Source of the DNA: Ophiostoma sp. CBS 140.51
Taxonomy: Eukaryota; Ascomycota; Sordariomycetes; Ophiostomatales; Ophiostomataceae
Length of the DNA stretch: 64,000 bases
Direction of reading: 5' to 3'
NCBI GenBank assembly: GCA_029298735.1
Contig: JANSLP010000046.1
Location: forward strand, 1 to 64,000
This document shows, in pieces, positions 36,416 to 48,294 of this stretch. Position 1 is the first letter of the stretch, and each line of letters starts with the position of its first letter. Position numbers and translations under genes: made by a program. Under the pieces are notes generated by a model. The model saw only the letters and a list, made by a program, of their open reading frames with translations. It did no database searches and was not told where the DNA came from.

Positions 36416-37405
36416 TCACGCCGCCACGGCATCTTGTCCTTGACTGTAGCTCTTGCCCAGCCGCTTGAGCATGTGCTGCTCTGCCGTCAGAATCTCGCCG
36501 CCATCGAGCAGTGCGCTTTCGTCCAGCGGTGCCAACTTCGTATCCAGGTTGCCGTCAAAGAAGAATGGCACCGAGTAGCGGTCGGATGTGCCACGATTGA
36601 TGACGCGGTGCACATTGCTCTTGTACACATTCTTGGTCCACAGGCTCAGCATGTCGCCGACATTGACGACATACGCATCCTGGTTGGGCGCCACGGCCAC
36701 CCAGTCGCCCGTCGCCGCGTCCAGCACTTCAAGACCACCGGACCCGTCCTGGTACAGCAGCGTGACGGCACCAAAGTCGGTGTGTGCACCGGCGCCAAGC
36801 TGCCGGGCATCTTCGCTGCGCTGTGGTGGGTAGTGCAGTAACCTCAAATTGCACAAGGGGTCGTTGGCCATGAACTCGGCAAAGACATCGTCGCCGTAAG
36901 GCAGGCCACGAGCCAAGATGGCGAGCACGTCCCGTGCCAGATCCAAGACAGCCTTGTAGTACTCCTCAGCAGGTTCACGCAGCGTGGCCTCGTCAAAGTT
37001 CTCGGCGGCACCCGGGAAGATATTTTCACCCATGAGCAGCGGGTGCTTCTTGACGCGCGGGTCATCATAGGGAATGTCCTGACCGATGAAAAATCCTTCC
37101 TTGAGGTCGGGCAGGGCACCTTCTTGCAAGACTTGTGCGCCGATGAGCTCGTAGCCGCGGTTCATCAGCGTCGACCCTGATGGCGGACGCAGCGACTTTT
37201 TCGTCTCGAGCGGAAGGGCAAAGAGCTCGGCACATGCCGCAAGTAGACGCTGCTGCAATTCACGGGGCACATTGTGGCCGACGAGTGAGAAGAAACCGGT
37301 CGTCATGCAAGCTGTTCGCACGTCGGCAACGACTTGAGCTGCGGCCTCAGAGGCTGGGTCGGCCAAGAACGGCGCAATGTTGATTGTGGGAATGTGGAAC
37401 GGCAT
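36416..37405 (-). CDS. 2-oxoglutarate/Fe(II)-dependent dioxygenase, isopenicillin N synthase-like
   Basis: A 329-aa single-exon protein. The N-terminal half matches the DIOX_N region (starting IPTINIAPFL) and the C-terminal half is the double-stranded beta-helix. The metal triad is visible: H208 and D210 in GAHTDFG, and H266 in SNVHRVI. The 2-oxoglutarate carboxylate would bind R276 and S278 in RYSVPFF. Such enzymes use oxygen and 2-oxoglutarate for hydroxylation, desaturation or ring closure of small molecules. The substrate cannot be read from sequence, and no other biosynthetic gene lies close enough to suggest a cluster. Length and motif order are normal, no transmembrane segment or signal peptide is seen, and it is probably cytosolic. 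Confidence 0.92.
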   Translation of the reverse strand: MPFHIPTINIAPFLADPASEAAAQVVADVRTACMTTGFFSLVGHNVPRELQQRLLAACAELFALPLETKKSLRPPSGSTLMNRGYELIGAQVLQEGALPDLKEGFFIGQDIPYDDPRVKKHPLLMGENIFPGAAENFDEATLREPAEEYYKAVLDLARDVLAILARGLPYGDDVFAEFMANDPLCNLRLLHYPPQRSEDARQLGAGAHTDFGAVTLLYQDGSGGLEVLDAATGDWVAVAPNQDAYVVNVGDMLSLWTKNVYKSNVHRVINRGTSDRYSVPFFFDGNLDTKLAPLDESALLDGGEILTAEQHMLKRLGKSYSQGQDAVAA

Positions 37406-38054
37406 TTTGTGATGAGATATGTGATATCAATCTGAGATGAAATGAGATGAGATGCCAGGTGTATGTTGGAGTTGTGTTAGTCTGTGAATAGCCTCCCTTT
37501 CTTCGTATCATCCGCCGGCTTGTCGTCGTTCTTTGTACCACGACTCAGTGGCGTTTCGTGGCGGTCAGCGCCGACAACCTATCGTTTCTGGTGGATGGAG
37601 TACTTATGATGCCGAATAGCACCGTGCCAGTCACAGCCTTGCGGTCGCTCTACGTTTCTGAGAGATCCGTCCCTGTCGGTGACATGACGTTCGATGTTGA
37701 AAGACAAGTGTGGACACTAGGATCACTAGGATCAACTAGTGAGGCTCAACGCCCTGTTATCCGTGTAAGACGGCCCCTCGCGGAGGCCACTACTGTGACC
37801 AGCCAATTGCTGTGGCCCTTGGCGCTTATCAGCCAGGCGGAGGCTGCCGACAATTCGCAGAATTCTCGGCTTTGCGCCAAAAGGTACAAATACCACGATG
37901 CGGTCGTTCCTCGTTGGTTTTTGAATATGAACACATTTTTTTTGCTATGAAAAATGACAACACATAATGTACAATGATTATCTGCCCGCTCACTCACTGG
38001 ACTGACAAAAAGATTGAGTTGTGAGACATGGCAGCCGTCCTACTCACCGCCGAA
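37406..38054. other. Intergenic region upstream of the dioxygenase gene
   Basis: Promoter side of the dioxygenase gene and 3' side of the uncharacterised gene at 38-39.5 kb. A 130-codon frame on the plus strand (37558-37950) has no ATG start and no recognisable domain; I do not call it. Confidence 0.45.
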
Positions 38055-39512
38055 CTACCACCGCCGACTGGGCTTGTCACTCTCGCCCTGGCGCTCCCTC
38101 TCTAGCATGGCGTCAAAGTCCTTTTGGGCCTGGTTTCGCGCCAGCTGCTTCTCCTCGTCGGCCTTGTTGAAAGTGTAGTCACCTGTTGTCGGCTTGTTGC
38201 TGTCGTCCTGCTGTTCAGTGGTCGGGCGCGGCGGTGGCGACTTGCCCTTGCGCAGGGCCTCCCAGCCATACTGGCCCGGCGGAGCCTGGGAAATAGCCGA
38301 GGGCTTCTCACCCGAGTAACCCGGGTGGCGCAGGCGGTCCCAGGCGGTGCTCTCGCCCGTGCCAGATGTCGGCTTCCGCTGCTCCCAGGCCTGGCGACGC
38401 TGCTCTTCGCGGGACGTGGGCGACGCATCGTCGTAAAAGTCCTCGCCGAGATCGTTGCTGTAGTCATCGTAGCTCGAGGCCTGCGTTTGCTGCTGTTGTT
38501 GCGGCGGTGGCTGTGACCACTGCTGCTGGGGCTGCGACTGCGGTGTCCGCTGCTGCTGCTGCTGCTGTTGAGGCTGCGCCTGCTGTTGCTGTACCTGCTG
38601 CGGATATTGCCGTGGCTGCTGTCGGGATGATTCCTGTGGATTTTGTTGGTATTTCTGCACTCTTTGGTCCTTGTACTACTGGGCCTCTTGGCGCTCCTGG
38701 TTGGCCTAGTATTGCTATTGGCTGTCCGGAGAAGAAGAAGAAGAAGAAGAAGAAGAACCACCGCCACCACCCTCGCGGCGGTACCGCTCGAGGTCCTCTC
38801 TCATTGCCTTTCCAGCTTCCTCCAGCTTGGCGTTGATGTCCTTGAGTTCGTCGGCCATCTCCTTCAAACTGTTTTTCTTGGAACTCACCTGGCTACCCCT
38901 CGTCTGCTTCTTCAGAGTGTCTCGCAGATCTGCCATTCGTGGGTCCATCTCCAACGCCACGCTATTGATCGACGTGCCGTACGACAAGAACACGGCCCGC
39001 AGAGCAAAATGCCACACGGCCGCGTACAAGCTATACCGTAAAATGTGCCATGCCGGCCGGGCGTACTGCCCCATGATGATGGGCCTGTTTTGCGTGGGGA
39101 AGACGTTTGGATTGAAGCCCTCGCGCGGTGTATAAAAGGGGAAACCAAACGTCGACCGTGACCGCCGCTCAAAGAAGAGGGCAGTGGCCATAGCGATGGG
39201 GGGTTCAAATGCCATGGTCCTTGTCAGCTTCGCGGTCATACCGGCCACGGCCTGGGCTTCGTCCTGTGACAAGGCGCGGTCGGCGCGCTTGCGCATGCCA
39301 AGCACGGACATGGAAATGGCGGCGCGGTACCAGTCGCTGTTATAGCCGAAGACACCGCCCCAAAAGGGAATCTTGGCCAGCTCCTCCCAACGGATGGGCA
39401 GGTAGTTGCCGAGACGGGCGGCTTCCTTGAGGGTCTTGACGTGGAGGCTGCCGAGGGCGGTCGGGTCGGCATTGAGGTCGATTGACCCCTGCCTACTGTT
39501 GTCGTTTGCCAT
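38055..39512 (-). CDS. Uncharacterised fungal protein, frame crossed by three TAG codons; probable alternative splicing
   Basis: I do not recognise the family. The 5' part (39512-38715) encodes 265 aa: a compact region with hydrophobic stretches (YSLYAAVWHFALRAVF suggests membrane association), then a charged helix (LKEMADELKDINAKLEEAG), then Gly and Ser runs. The same frame continues to 38055 through TAG at 38717-38715, 38708-38706 and 38678-38676. The downstream part is rich in Gln, then Trp- and Arg-containing, ending in an acidic/basic helix (QKDFDAMLERERQGES), which looks genuinely coding. A strong phase-0 donor CAG/GTGAGT (after 38889) and a phase-0 acceptor TAG (ending 38676) bound 213 nt, divisible by 3. 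Splicing it removes all three stops and gives 414 aa; retaining it gives 265 aa ending in PDSQ. The gene diverges from DNA2. Decay of the 3' part or readthrough are alternatives. TAG is a normal stop in neighbouring genes. Confidence 0.7.
38676..38888 (-). other. Candidate phase-0, multiple-of-three intron containing coding-like sequence
   Basis: The 213-nt segment runs from GTGAGT to CAGTAG in the gene direction. It encodes an amphipathic charged helix, then Gly5 and about nine Ser from a TCT repeat (plus-strand AGA/GAA repeat around 38731-38757), then all three TAG codons. It may be an intron whose retention yields a short isoform. Confidence 0.55.
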
Positions 39513-40208
39513 GATGAGTGTCGGTTGACCACTCGAGGTCGGTCGTGGTCAATTGGGTGGTGGTGGTGGACGATCGTGGGTCGTGTGAGAGGGAAGAGTG
39601 GAAGACGAGGGTGAAGCTCTAAAACGGGTGACGATCGCTAAAGAGCTCCAAAAAGCTGGCATTAGCTAAGGCCGTCCAGCGGGGTGATGAGATCATAATG
39701 GGTAGTCAGCAGGAACGGCTTAAACAAGCAGTCATTTGGCAGGTCGCATCACGTGGTAGCGCGCCACAGGCACCAGCCACTAACGACAACAGGACATGTA
39801 TGTAGTTCGTACCAGCACGGCAACTGCCAACCACTATCGAGAAGGACCCACTGTGAGGCCTTCGACGCGTTGTGGGGTGCTACAAACAGCCGTTTCTCCC
39901 TAGTAAATACGACGCGTTGGACGCGTTCCACGCATTCACCACCTCCTTCCAAAAGACTCACAGCAACCACACGGTCCACAACTTTCCCGTCCACACAATC
40001 CACACCCACACAGTTTCCTTCCACAATGGACGAATGAACAACGGCCTTGCTCCATCCACCCGCCACATACGGCCCACCAATCCAACCAACCTCCTGTCCA
40101 AGGGCGGTCTGTGTTCCTGTTTACCATTTGTGTTTTTTTTTTCGAGTCCTCGAGCCGAATGTTGCCTGACAAGTCCGCTGCCTTGTCCAGCGTTTTTGTT
40201 TTCATAGC
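39513..40208. promoter_or_regulatory. Divergent promoter region between the 38-kb gene and DNA2
   Basis: About 700 bp separate two divergently transcribed genes, so both promoters must lie here. Near DNA2 the plus strand has C/A-rich stretches (about 39930-40090) and then T-runs (40133-40142). No gene is supported; the 105-codon antisense frame is treated as noise. Confidence 0.5.
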
Positions 40209-43200
40209 ATGAACAGGCCTTATGTGAGCGCCTTTGACTTATTCAACCTCATTGTTTTCTTCTCTTCTCTAACGGCATCGACAGCAGAAAAACAACCGGC
40301 CATGGAATCGAGCCAACTCGCATGCTCCACGGCCGATCAACTCTCCATATCCTCCACCATTGCCACCTCCTCCACCTCCACCAATTGAGGTTTCCGAGAC
40401 GACAAAGAATAAGTTGAAGAAGTTTCAATTTACGGAGAAGAAGAAGAAGAAGAAGAAGAAGAAGACGACGAAGACAAGAACAACAGGAGAGACAGTCGAT
40501 AAGTTTGAAGCCGAGAAGCCAAACACACATATAGATACAGATACGGCAACTGGAGGTCCAGTGCAAGCCATCGAAGATATCGACACCACGGAAGACGCTG
40601 AAGCCAATGAGATGGCACAAGAATCGACAGCAAAGAAGTCGGGCCAGAGGGCAAGCCAGAGAGGAAGTCAAGCACGACGCAGCCAGACGAAGACGGGCTC
40701 AATATCAACAAGTGCACCCAGCAAATCGGCATTAATAGCTGCACCTCAGGACTCGGACAAAGAGAACGAGGCCCAAGATGGCAAGAAAGACGACAATACA
40801 ACGACGACAACTACCTCCGACCCCCCCAGCACACAACCTAGCAAGATCACACCGACCGTCGCTGCCACGCCCGAGTTTCTAAGCATCCATGTCCGCACTC
40901 CTCGTGCCCGCTTTGCCTGGCAGGAACTTGCTGGCACACCCGACACGCCCAAGATCCGCGAGTCGCTCGGCATTTCCCCCGACGCCAAGCTGTCCTGGGT
41001 CACCGGCAAGAACCAGGACCCGTCTCCCGTCGCCGAGAAGCAGCAAGGAACCAAGCGACCACGAAGCTCTAGTCCGCCCTCGTCACCCACCAACTCGCGC
41101 TCCAAAAAGGTCGCCGAGAATGTCCAAAAGTTTAAGGAGGTCATGGCCTCGGCCACAACAGCCAACCTGGCACTCGAGGGCCGCTTTCCACGGAGGAGGA
41201 ATGCACTGGCACGACACCGGACAGAGATTGGACGGTCAACAGTACGGAGTGAGGCTGCCGCCGCAGACGCATTGGGAATCGAACAGCCAGCCAACCAGCC
41301 TGCACCAAACGGTCTATCACCACGAAATGCACCAGGCTTCCGGCGTTCCATGAGCTGCAACACCCTGACAACACCGACATCAAAGCGACAAAAGACGGAC
41401 GGCGCCGACCTGGCTGTTAAGGAGACCACAGAACATACGACAGAGCAGATGGCAGCACAACGCAAACGGCAGCCATCTGCACCACAAGAATCGCGCCCAC
41501 CGAGCCGGCAACATGCATCAGCACCACCACCACCACCACCACCAGTCGAAGAGGCACAGCAAGAGGAGGAAGAGCAGGTGGACCAGGTTGATATGGTCGA
41601 GGCTGAGCCGCCTGCAAAGCCTGATTCGCCCGTTGCTCTTCACCGGTTGTCTCTCACAGCCAATGACGGCCCTCTTCTAAAAAATGACTCGAGTATACTA
41701 GACACAGAGTCCAACAGGCGGCCCAAGGAGCCGCATCTAGAAGTGCAGCATGAAGCCCAGCCACCACAAGACGATATGCCCGCCGAGAGCAAGACAAAAG
41801 ACAACAAGTCTGACTACGGAGACGATGTCTTTGGCGACGACGACTTTAACGACCTCGATGACAACCTCTTTGACGACGACATGCTGGCCGAGATTGATGC
41901 CAGTCTGGCACCGCCGAAGCCAGAAACCACAGATATAAAGATGGCCGACACCAGTGGCGACGAGTTTGGCGACTTAGACGACGGCCTCGACGACGACGTA
42001 TTTTCTGCTGTGGCCGCGATAGAGTCCAACAACAACACAAACACGGGCAGTAACCCGATCGAAATCACAAGCTCAATACCCCAGCCCGCCGAGGCCGTCA
42101 ACACAAAGGTCTACACCAAGCCGGCCCCCGCAGCTGCTGCATGCGCCTCGAAACAAGCAGTGGCTGACATGGAGGACATGTTTGACGGCGACGACTTTGG
42201 GGAAGACTTTGATTTTGATGCTGCCGAACTTGCTGCCACACAAGCCGCCAACCGTACAGGTCCTTCTTCCGCCGCAGCTGCCCCTTGGGCCAACACACAA
42301 AGCGTATGATATGATAGACAGTCCATAGAATGGCTATCGTTGTACTCCATTGTGTTCACTTACTAAGAGGTCTCTGTAGTCGAGTCAAAAGCGCAAGGCC
42401 ATTCAGCGGTATCTGGTGACAAACGTGCTCACATCATCATACCATGACCAGCGCGAGAGGTTGTGCCAGGAGAAGGTGGGTTCTCTCCAACTGTCTGTTT
42501 TTTTTGTATCACCTTCTAACCCTTTTAGATCCTCGTTGTCCAAGCAGACGGCGACCGGTCCGGCTCTATGCGAGCTGTTCACCTCCGCGGTGACTGGTTC
42601 GATACTTCGGCCGCCATCAAGGCCTATGTCCACGTTTTGGGCGAGTTTGACGCCGCCGGCATGTGTGTTGTCGATAACGACCACGGCATGCTCGTCTTGC
42701 ACCCGGATCAGCTTGTTTCTTCGACGGTCGTTGCCGACTCCTTCAACTGCACCCGCCGCGCCGTGCTCCAAGACCGCGTCAAGTCGGCCAGTGATTCCAG
42801 TCCTCCGCTGGTCTACGGCACGCTGCTGCACGAGATCTTCCAGGAAGCGCTGATGGCCAACCAGTGGACCAAGCCGTTCTTTAGCACTGCCGTCGAGACC
42901 GCCATCCAGAAGCATCTGGAGGAGCTGTACACTGTCAAGCTTGACGTGCCCACAGCCCGCGAGTACCTCTTGACCCGGACACGCGAGCTGCAGTATTGGG
43001 CCGAGCTTTTCGTTACGCCAAAGCCGAAGGTAGGCTCTCCTCCAATAATTCAAATGAAAATTGTGAAGCCACTTTAAATACTGACATGTCCTTAGCCCGG
43101 CGCAAATGCAGCTGGCCGAAACGGCGAGCAGGTCAACATGTGCGTCAGCAAGCTGCTCGATGTCGAGGAGCATGTCTGGTCGCCTATGTACGGCCTCAAG

Positions 43201-46167
43201 GGCAACATTGACGCCACTGTCCAGGTCACCATGAACGACGGCAAGAATAGCAAGACGCTGACCGTGCCTTTTGAGCTCAAGACGGGTCGTCATGCCAGCA
43301 CCACGCACCAAGCCCAGACTGTGCTGTACAATCTGCTGCTGTCCGACCGCTATGACATTGAGATTGTCTACGGCATTCTCTACTACATGGAGAACTCCCA
43401 GATGTTGCGTATCCCCGCCATCCGCAATGAGTTGCGCCACATGATTATGAAGCGCAACGAACTCGCCGGCTACGTTCGCGAGCGCAGCGTCCAACTGCCG
43501 GACATGCTGCGCAGCCGCAATGCCTGTGGCCGCTGCTTCGCTCAGACCCCTTGCTTTGTCTACCACAAACTGGCTGACGGTGGCACTGCCGAGACCAGTG
43601 GCATGGGTGACAAGTTTGATGAGATTGTCGGTCACCTCACGCCCAAGCACCGCGACTTTTTTTTGAAATGGGAAGATCTTCTCACCAAAGAGGAGATGGT
43701 TGGCCACAAGGTCCGCCGTGAGCTGTGGACCATGTTCAGTGCCGAGCGTGAGAAGCTGGGCCGCTGCTTTGGCGATGTGATTATTGAGCGGGGTTCCGCT
43801 TACGAGGAGCCTGGCTCTGGCAAGATCAACCGTTTCCGCTATACCTTCGTCAAGGAACACCCGACAGCCGGCTTTTCGTTTATGGACTCGCAGCTGGTTG
43901 TCGGCGACCCCATTGTCGTCTCGGACGAGGACGGGCACTTTGCGCTCGCCCTAGGTTTTGTTGTGGCCATTCGCAAACAGCGCATGGACGTGGCTGTTGA
44001 CCGTCGCCTGCACAATGCGCGCATCCGTCAACCCGGTTTCGACGAGAAGAACAACCAAGTCTTTGCTGGCATTATGGAATCAGGTGCTGGTCCCAAGAAG
44101 CGGATCGGTATCGAGGAGAACTATGGAGGACGGTCACAGATCAAGGGTGGTGAGGCCCAGGACAACTCCAAGGTTGTTCGCTACCGTGTTGACAAGGACG
44201 AGTTCACCAACGGCATGGCCACTATTCGCAACAATATTGTGCAGATCATGGCCGGCCACCGCGTCGGTCTGCGCGAGATCCGCCAGCTTGTTGTCGACCT
44301 CGTTCCACCACGCTTCAAGGCCGTGTCGACACAGTACGTGCTCAACGACGGCGACGGCTCTGAGGCGCTCAACGTCGATCAGAAGCGTGCCATTGCCAAG
44401 GTCATGAGCGCCCAGGACTATGCACTCGTACTGGGTATGCCGGGTACAGGCAAGACGACGACGATTGCGCACATCATCAGTGCGCTCGTCAGCCAGGGCA
44501 AGAGTGTGCTCCTCACCTCTTACACGCACACCGCCGTCGACAATATTTTGTTGAAGCTGCGCAAATCTCACACGCCTATCCTGCGTCTCGGTGCCCCGGC
44601 CAAGGTGCACCCCGACGTGCGCGAGTTTTCCATCCTGGCGGCCGAGCCTAAAACCAGTCTTGAGGACATCCGCAGCGCATGGCATGACACGCCCATCGTG
44701 GCGACGACCTGCCTCGGTATCGGTCACCCCATTTTCAACGAGCGCATGTTTGACTACTGTATTGTCGACGAGGCCAGCCAAATCACACTTCCTATTTGCT
44801 TGGGCCCCATCCGCATGGCTCGCACGTTTGTGCTGGTCGGTGACCACAACCAACTGCCTCCCCTGGTCCAGAACGAAGAGGCGCGCATTGGCGGATTGGA
44901 TATCTCGTTGTTCAAGCTGCTGTCGGACACGCACCCGGACTCGGTCGTCAACCTGGAGCACCAGTACCGCATGTCCGAGGACATTATGGCCCTGAGCAAC
45001 ACATTGATCTACCAAGGCCGCCTCAAGTGCGGCACCGAGGAACTCAAGACACGCAAGCTGCACGTGCCTGACATGGCCCGTCTGCACCAGCACCACCACA
45101 ATGCCAGCTCCATGGCCCGTCTTTCACCGGAAAGCACATTTTGTGCCATGGGCAGTGCCGCCTGCTGGCTGCGCGATCTTGTGCGGCCCGATACACGCGT
45201 CGCCTTTGTCAACACAGATGCCATTGACGGCAGCCGTGAAGAGGCCAAGGGCAACCGGATTGTCAACCCGTGCGAGGCGCGTCTTGTCGGGCAGCTGGTC
45301 GAAGCACTGTTGACCGTTGGCGTCGCCGCCACGGATATTGGTGTCATGACGCACTACCGTTCTCAGCTGTCCCTCCTCAAGCACCAGCTGCGTGGTGTTA
45401 AAGGAGAAATTGAAATGCACACGGCCGATCGGTTCCAGGGCCGTGACAAGGAAGTTGTGGTGCTGTCTCTTGTGCGCAACAATGAGGCCTGCAGCATTGG
45501 CGATCTGCTCAAAGACTGGCGTCGCATCAATGTCGCCTTTACGCGCGCGAAGACCAAATTGCTTGTGGTAGGCAGCCGCAGTACACTCCAGGGCATTGGT
45601 CGGATCGAGAAGAAGGACCGTTCAGACAAGAAAGACCGGGATACTCTCAACGGCGAAACCGGCGAGGAGATGCTGGCGCGGTTTGTCAGTCTGATGGAGG
45701 AGCGCAAGTGGATCTACGACTTGCCCGCCGACGCGCTCGACAATCACTTGTTTGAAGAGGCACCGCTGACCCAAGCGGCGTCTGCGTCTCTTGGCGCCGA
45801 CAAGGGCATGATGGGTTTTGGTGGCGGCGCTCGTTTCCCTGGCAAGGACGTCGACAACTACAATCACACGACGCGGCCTGTTGCGTCCCCAGCACCGTCT
45901 CTGCCCCCAGCGCCAGTAATCAAGGCACAACAACCCTTCAAGAAAGTCAGTTCGGCAACGCCAACGACAACGACAACGACAACAACATCTGGCACGACTT
46001 CCCAAAGATTAGGAATTAATCCTGCCTATGGCAAAGAAAACCGCCGACCAGGACTGATCCAGCCCCATAAACGTGTGGGTATGGGCAAAGAGGCAATACT
46101 CAAGGGACGGCCCGTATTGCAGGGCATTTTGAATGACATGATGGGTGGAAATCACCCGACAGAGTGA
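40209..46167 (+). CDS. DNA2: DNA2 replication ATP-dependent helicase/nuclease
   Basis: Dna2 cleaves long flaps during Okazaki fragment maturation and resects double-strand breaks. I infer five exons: 40209-40223 (MNRPY), 40285-42303, 42380-42475, 42529-43029 and 43096-46167, all phase 0, total 1900 aa. Donors are GTGAGC, GTATGA, GTGGGT and GTAGGC, with CTAAC or CTGAC branch points in three of the four introns. The N-terminal 700 residues are disordered, with Pro, Lys and acidic repeats. The RecB-like nuclease has D916, then E937 and K939 in ELKTG. The Fe-S cluster cysteines are C784 plus C1021, C1024 and C1030. The SF1 helicase has Walker A GMPGTGKTTT (about 1324), DEAS (about 1435), GDHNQLPP, EHQYRMS, DRFQGRDKE and NVAFTRAK. 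A low-complexity Thr run (TTTTTTTT) lies near the C-terminus. The identity is very sure. The 15-nt first exon is less sure but has an ideal CTAAC branch point and keeps frame. Confidence 0.95.
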
Positions 46168-47131
46168 CAGGGTGACAGAAGAGTTGTCATTTTTTTTTGA
46201 AAGTAAACAAACGAAAACATGGGTTATATCATATTTGGGCATCGAACGGGAAAGGACAGCATAGTTCAGGATAGGCCGGCGTTTTTGTTTATTGCCTTCG
46301 TTTACTTTTCTATTTTCTATTTTTGATTAGCATTTTTGGAACACAATTATTTTTATGGTCAAAGACAAAAACGATGTATTGTTTGTGAGAGTGCTTGATG
46401 AGTTTTGACGATTGTCGTTATGAGATTCAAATTGCCTATTTTAGGTAGCCGACAGTGACAGAATACAGCGACATACAGGAAACATACAGGCAGTTTTCAG
46501 GCCCCGTCCAGCCCACTACAGTGGATCCATTCTTCAACAGCTCAAATGGCATCGCGCCAAAAGCAGGCGTGAAGTGGTGTAAAACAGCAGCGCTGATTCG
46601 CCAAAAGCCTGGTCACGTGTGGGTCAACCGCTACCCGCTAAATTCCCACTTGGCGCTTCCGGCCCGACCTTGGTTCCGAGGATTCCCGCAGACGTTCATT
46701 CGTACCTTCCCCCCCCAACCAACCAGCACAGTGCCACTTGCTAGCATAGCAAAGCGCTGACTTTTTCGAGGCCACCACCAAAAGTGACTGCACCACCTCC
46801 TCCTCTCAGGTTTCTCCTCTTCCCCGGGAAAAGCAGAGCCATCTGAGCAACCACCACGCATCACCTCCCTTTCGCGACGAAACTCCCCTCTCTCCGACTC
46901 TCGGTTTTCCTGTCGTCCTCATCGCCTGCAGTCATTCAATTGACCGCTTGCATACCAATCTCCGCTCAACCTTTTTCTCTATTTCCCGACTACCTCGAAT
47001 CAAATTTCTTCACCGACTGCCGGAAAATCGAGATACGAAAAACCCTCATCGACGACACCCGACGATATCATCAAGTCGGCACGACGGCATCCCCGAGTTA
47101 ATCAGTTTTTTCCTTCTTCACAACACACACC
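46168..47131. other. Intergenic region between DNA2 and the complex I subunit gene
   Basis: About 960 bp. AT-rich T/A-run sequence follows the DNA2 stop (46180-46450). CT-rich sequence (46780-46990) precedes the next gene, consistent with its promoter and leader. A few short ATACAGG-type repeats occur near 46463-46492. No gene is supported. Confidence 0.5.
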
Positions 47132-47540
47132 ATGTCTTTCACAGCAAGCGCGGCCAAGCGCGCCCTGGCATCCACAGCTTCGGCAGCCTCTTCGACGGCA
47201 GCACGGCGGACGTTTGCCAGCACGGCACGGCGGTCCGGCGGCGGCCACGGCTCGCAGTACGACCCGCCGAGCGGCTGGCTGTTTGGCGTCAAGCCGGGCG
47301 AGAAGTACAAGAACGAGGGATGGGAGAAGCCCATGCTCTGGGGTTTCTGCGGCTCCCTGCTGGTGTTTGCATGCGTCATCCCCTTCAAGCCGGATACATC
47401 GTGAGTTCTCTTTTGGCACGAATGGTCGATTGGATAGCCCATACTAACAGTGCAGGATACAAACTTGGGCGCTTGAGGAGGCGCGGCGGCGGTTAGAGGC
47501 CGAGGGCATCCTGCAGGATCCGTTCCCGGAGAGCAAGTAG
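47132..47540 (+). CDS. Mitochondrial complex I ESSS-like (NDUFB11-type) subunit
   Basis: Two exons (47132-47400 and 47456-47540) give 117 aa. Donor GTGAGT, a perfect TACTAAC branch point and acceptor GCAG define a 55-nt intron; the Ser codon is split across it. The first 35 residues are Ala/Ser/Arg-rich without acidic residues, a typical mitochondrial presequence. A conserved block follows: SGWLFGVKPGEKY, then a Trp-rich stretch and one transmembrane segment (MLWGFCGSLLVFACVIPF), then a charged tail with WALEEARRRLE. This layout fits the small accessory ESSS/NDUFB11 subunit of NADH:ubiquinone oxidoreductase in the inner membrane. The call rests on remembered family features and not on a search, so the subunit name is probable but not certain. 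Confidence 0.82.
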
Positions 47541-48294
47541 GCCGGACGTGATGACCGAGGGGGATGTGACGGACGACGGCGAGACGTGTCGACAGATGAC
47601 GTGCCGAACATAAACGATAATCGAACAAAAAAACAAAGACTTTAGAACCTGCTACTCCATTTTCCTTTCCTTTCTCACCTCAAAGAAAACAAACATATTT
47701 AGAGGAGGACTACAATCAGGACCCCTGGGACAGGACATGCATTGGGCAAGAGGAGAGAAGAGTGTGTACGCACTTCTCTGCCTCTCCTCTCGGAGGCATC
47801 TTTGCATTTTGTACTGCATTTCTTATTTCTTTTGTCCTTTTGACGGTTCGGAGGAGACTCGTGGCCACCGGGAGTCGGTGGGTGGTCACTATACTGTGTA
47901 TATTTTGACGCTTTTCTTTCTGTTCTATTATCTCATTTACATTGCATTTCTTCAATGCTTCGGCTTCTATATTGTGTGCTCACCATGTATCAATGGCAAT
48001 GTATTCTGACGGCACCGTATTCCATACATATCATACTCCAAGACATCACAACTGAGGTGAGATACGCCTTTGCTTATGTCGTGGTACTTATTCTCACTTT
48101 CTCGTTGGCCACGGCGTCCGAAGTGGTCTCCTCCATATATCACTCACACAAACACTGGGCTCGCTGTATAAGCACACACCTGTTTGCAGTATTTACTTGA
48201 TCATGCACTCTATGTTCATCATCTATCTACCTCAGAACACAACGCTATAGAAATGATATTCCAGAAAAGGTGCCTTCCTACTTTTGACTCAGGT
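47541..48294. other. Intergenic region between convergent ESSS-like and BCAT genes
   Basis: Shared 3' region of two convergent genes, about 750 bp. It is T-rich in the middle (47900-47970), with no gene supported. Polyadenylation sites for both genes should lie here. Confidence 0.5.

Noticed and set aside
38676..38717. TAG read as glutamine (altered genetic code)
   Set aside because: At least the SUV3, ESSS-like, SCY1-like and chitin-binding genes in this window end with TAG at the expected place, so TAG works as stop here.
42403..43938. 511-codon antisense frame over DNA2
   Set aside because: It is antisense to the strongly supported nuclease domain and has no recognisable domain; it is created by codon bias.
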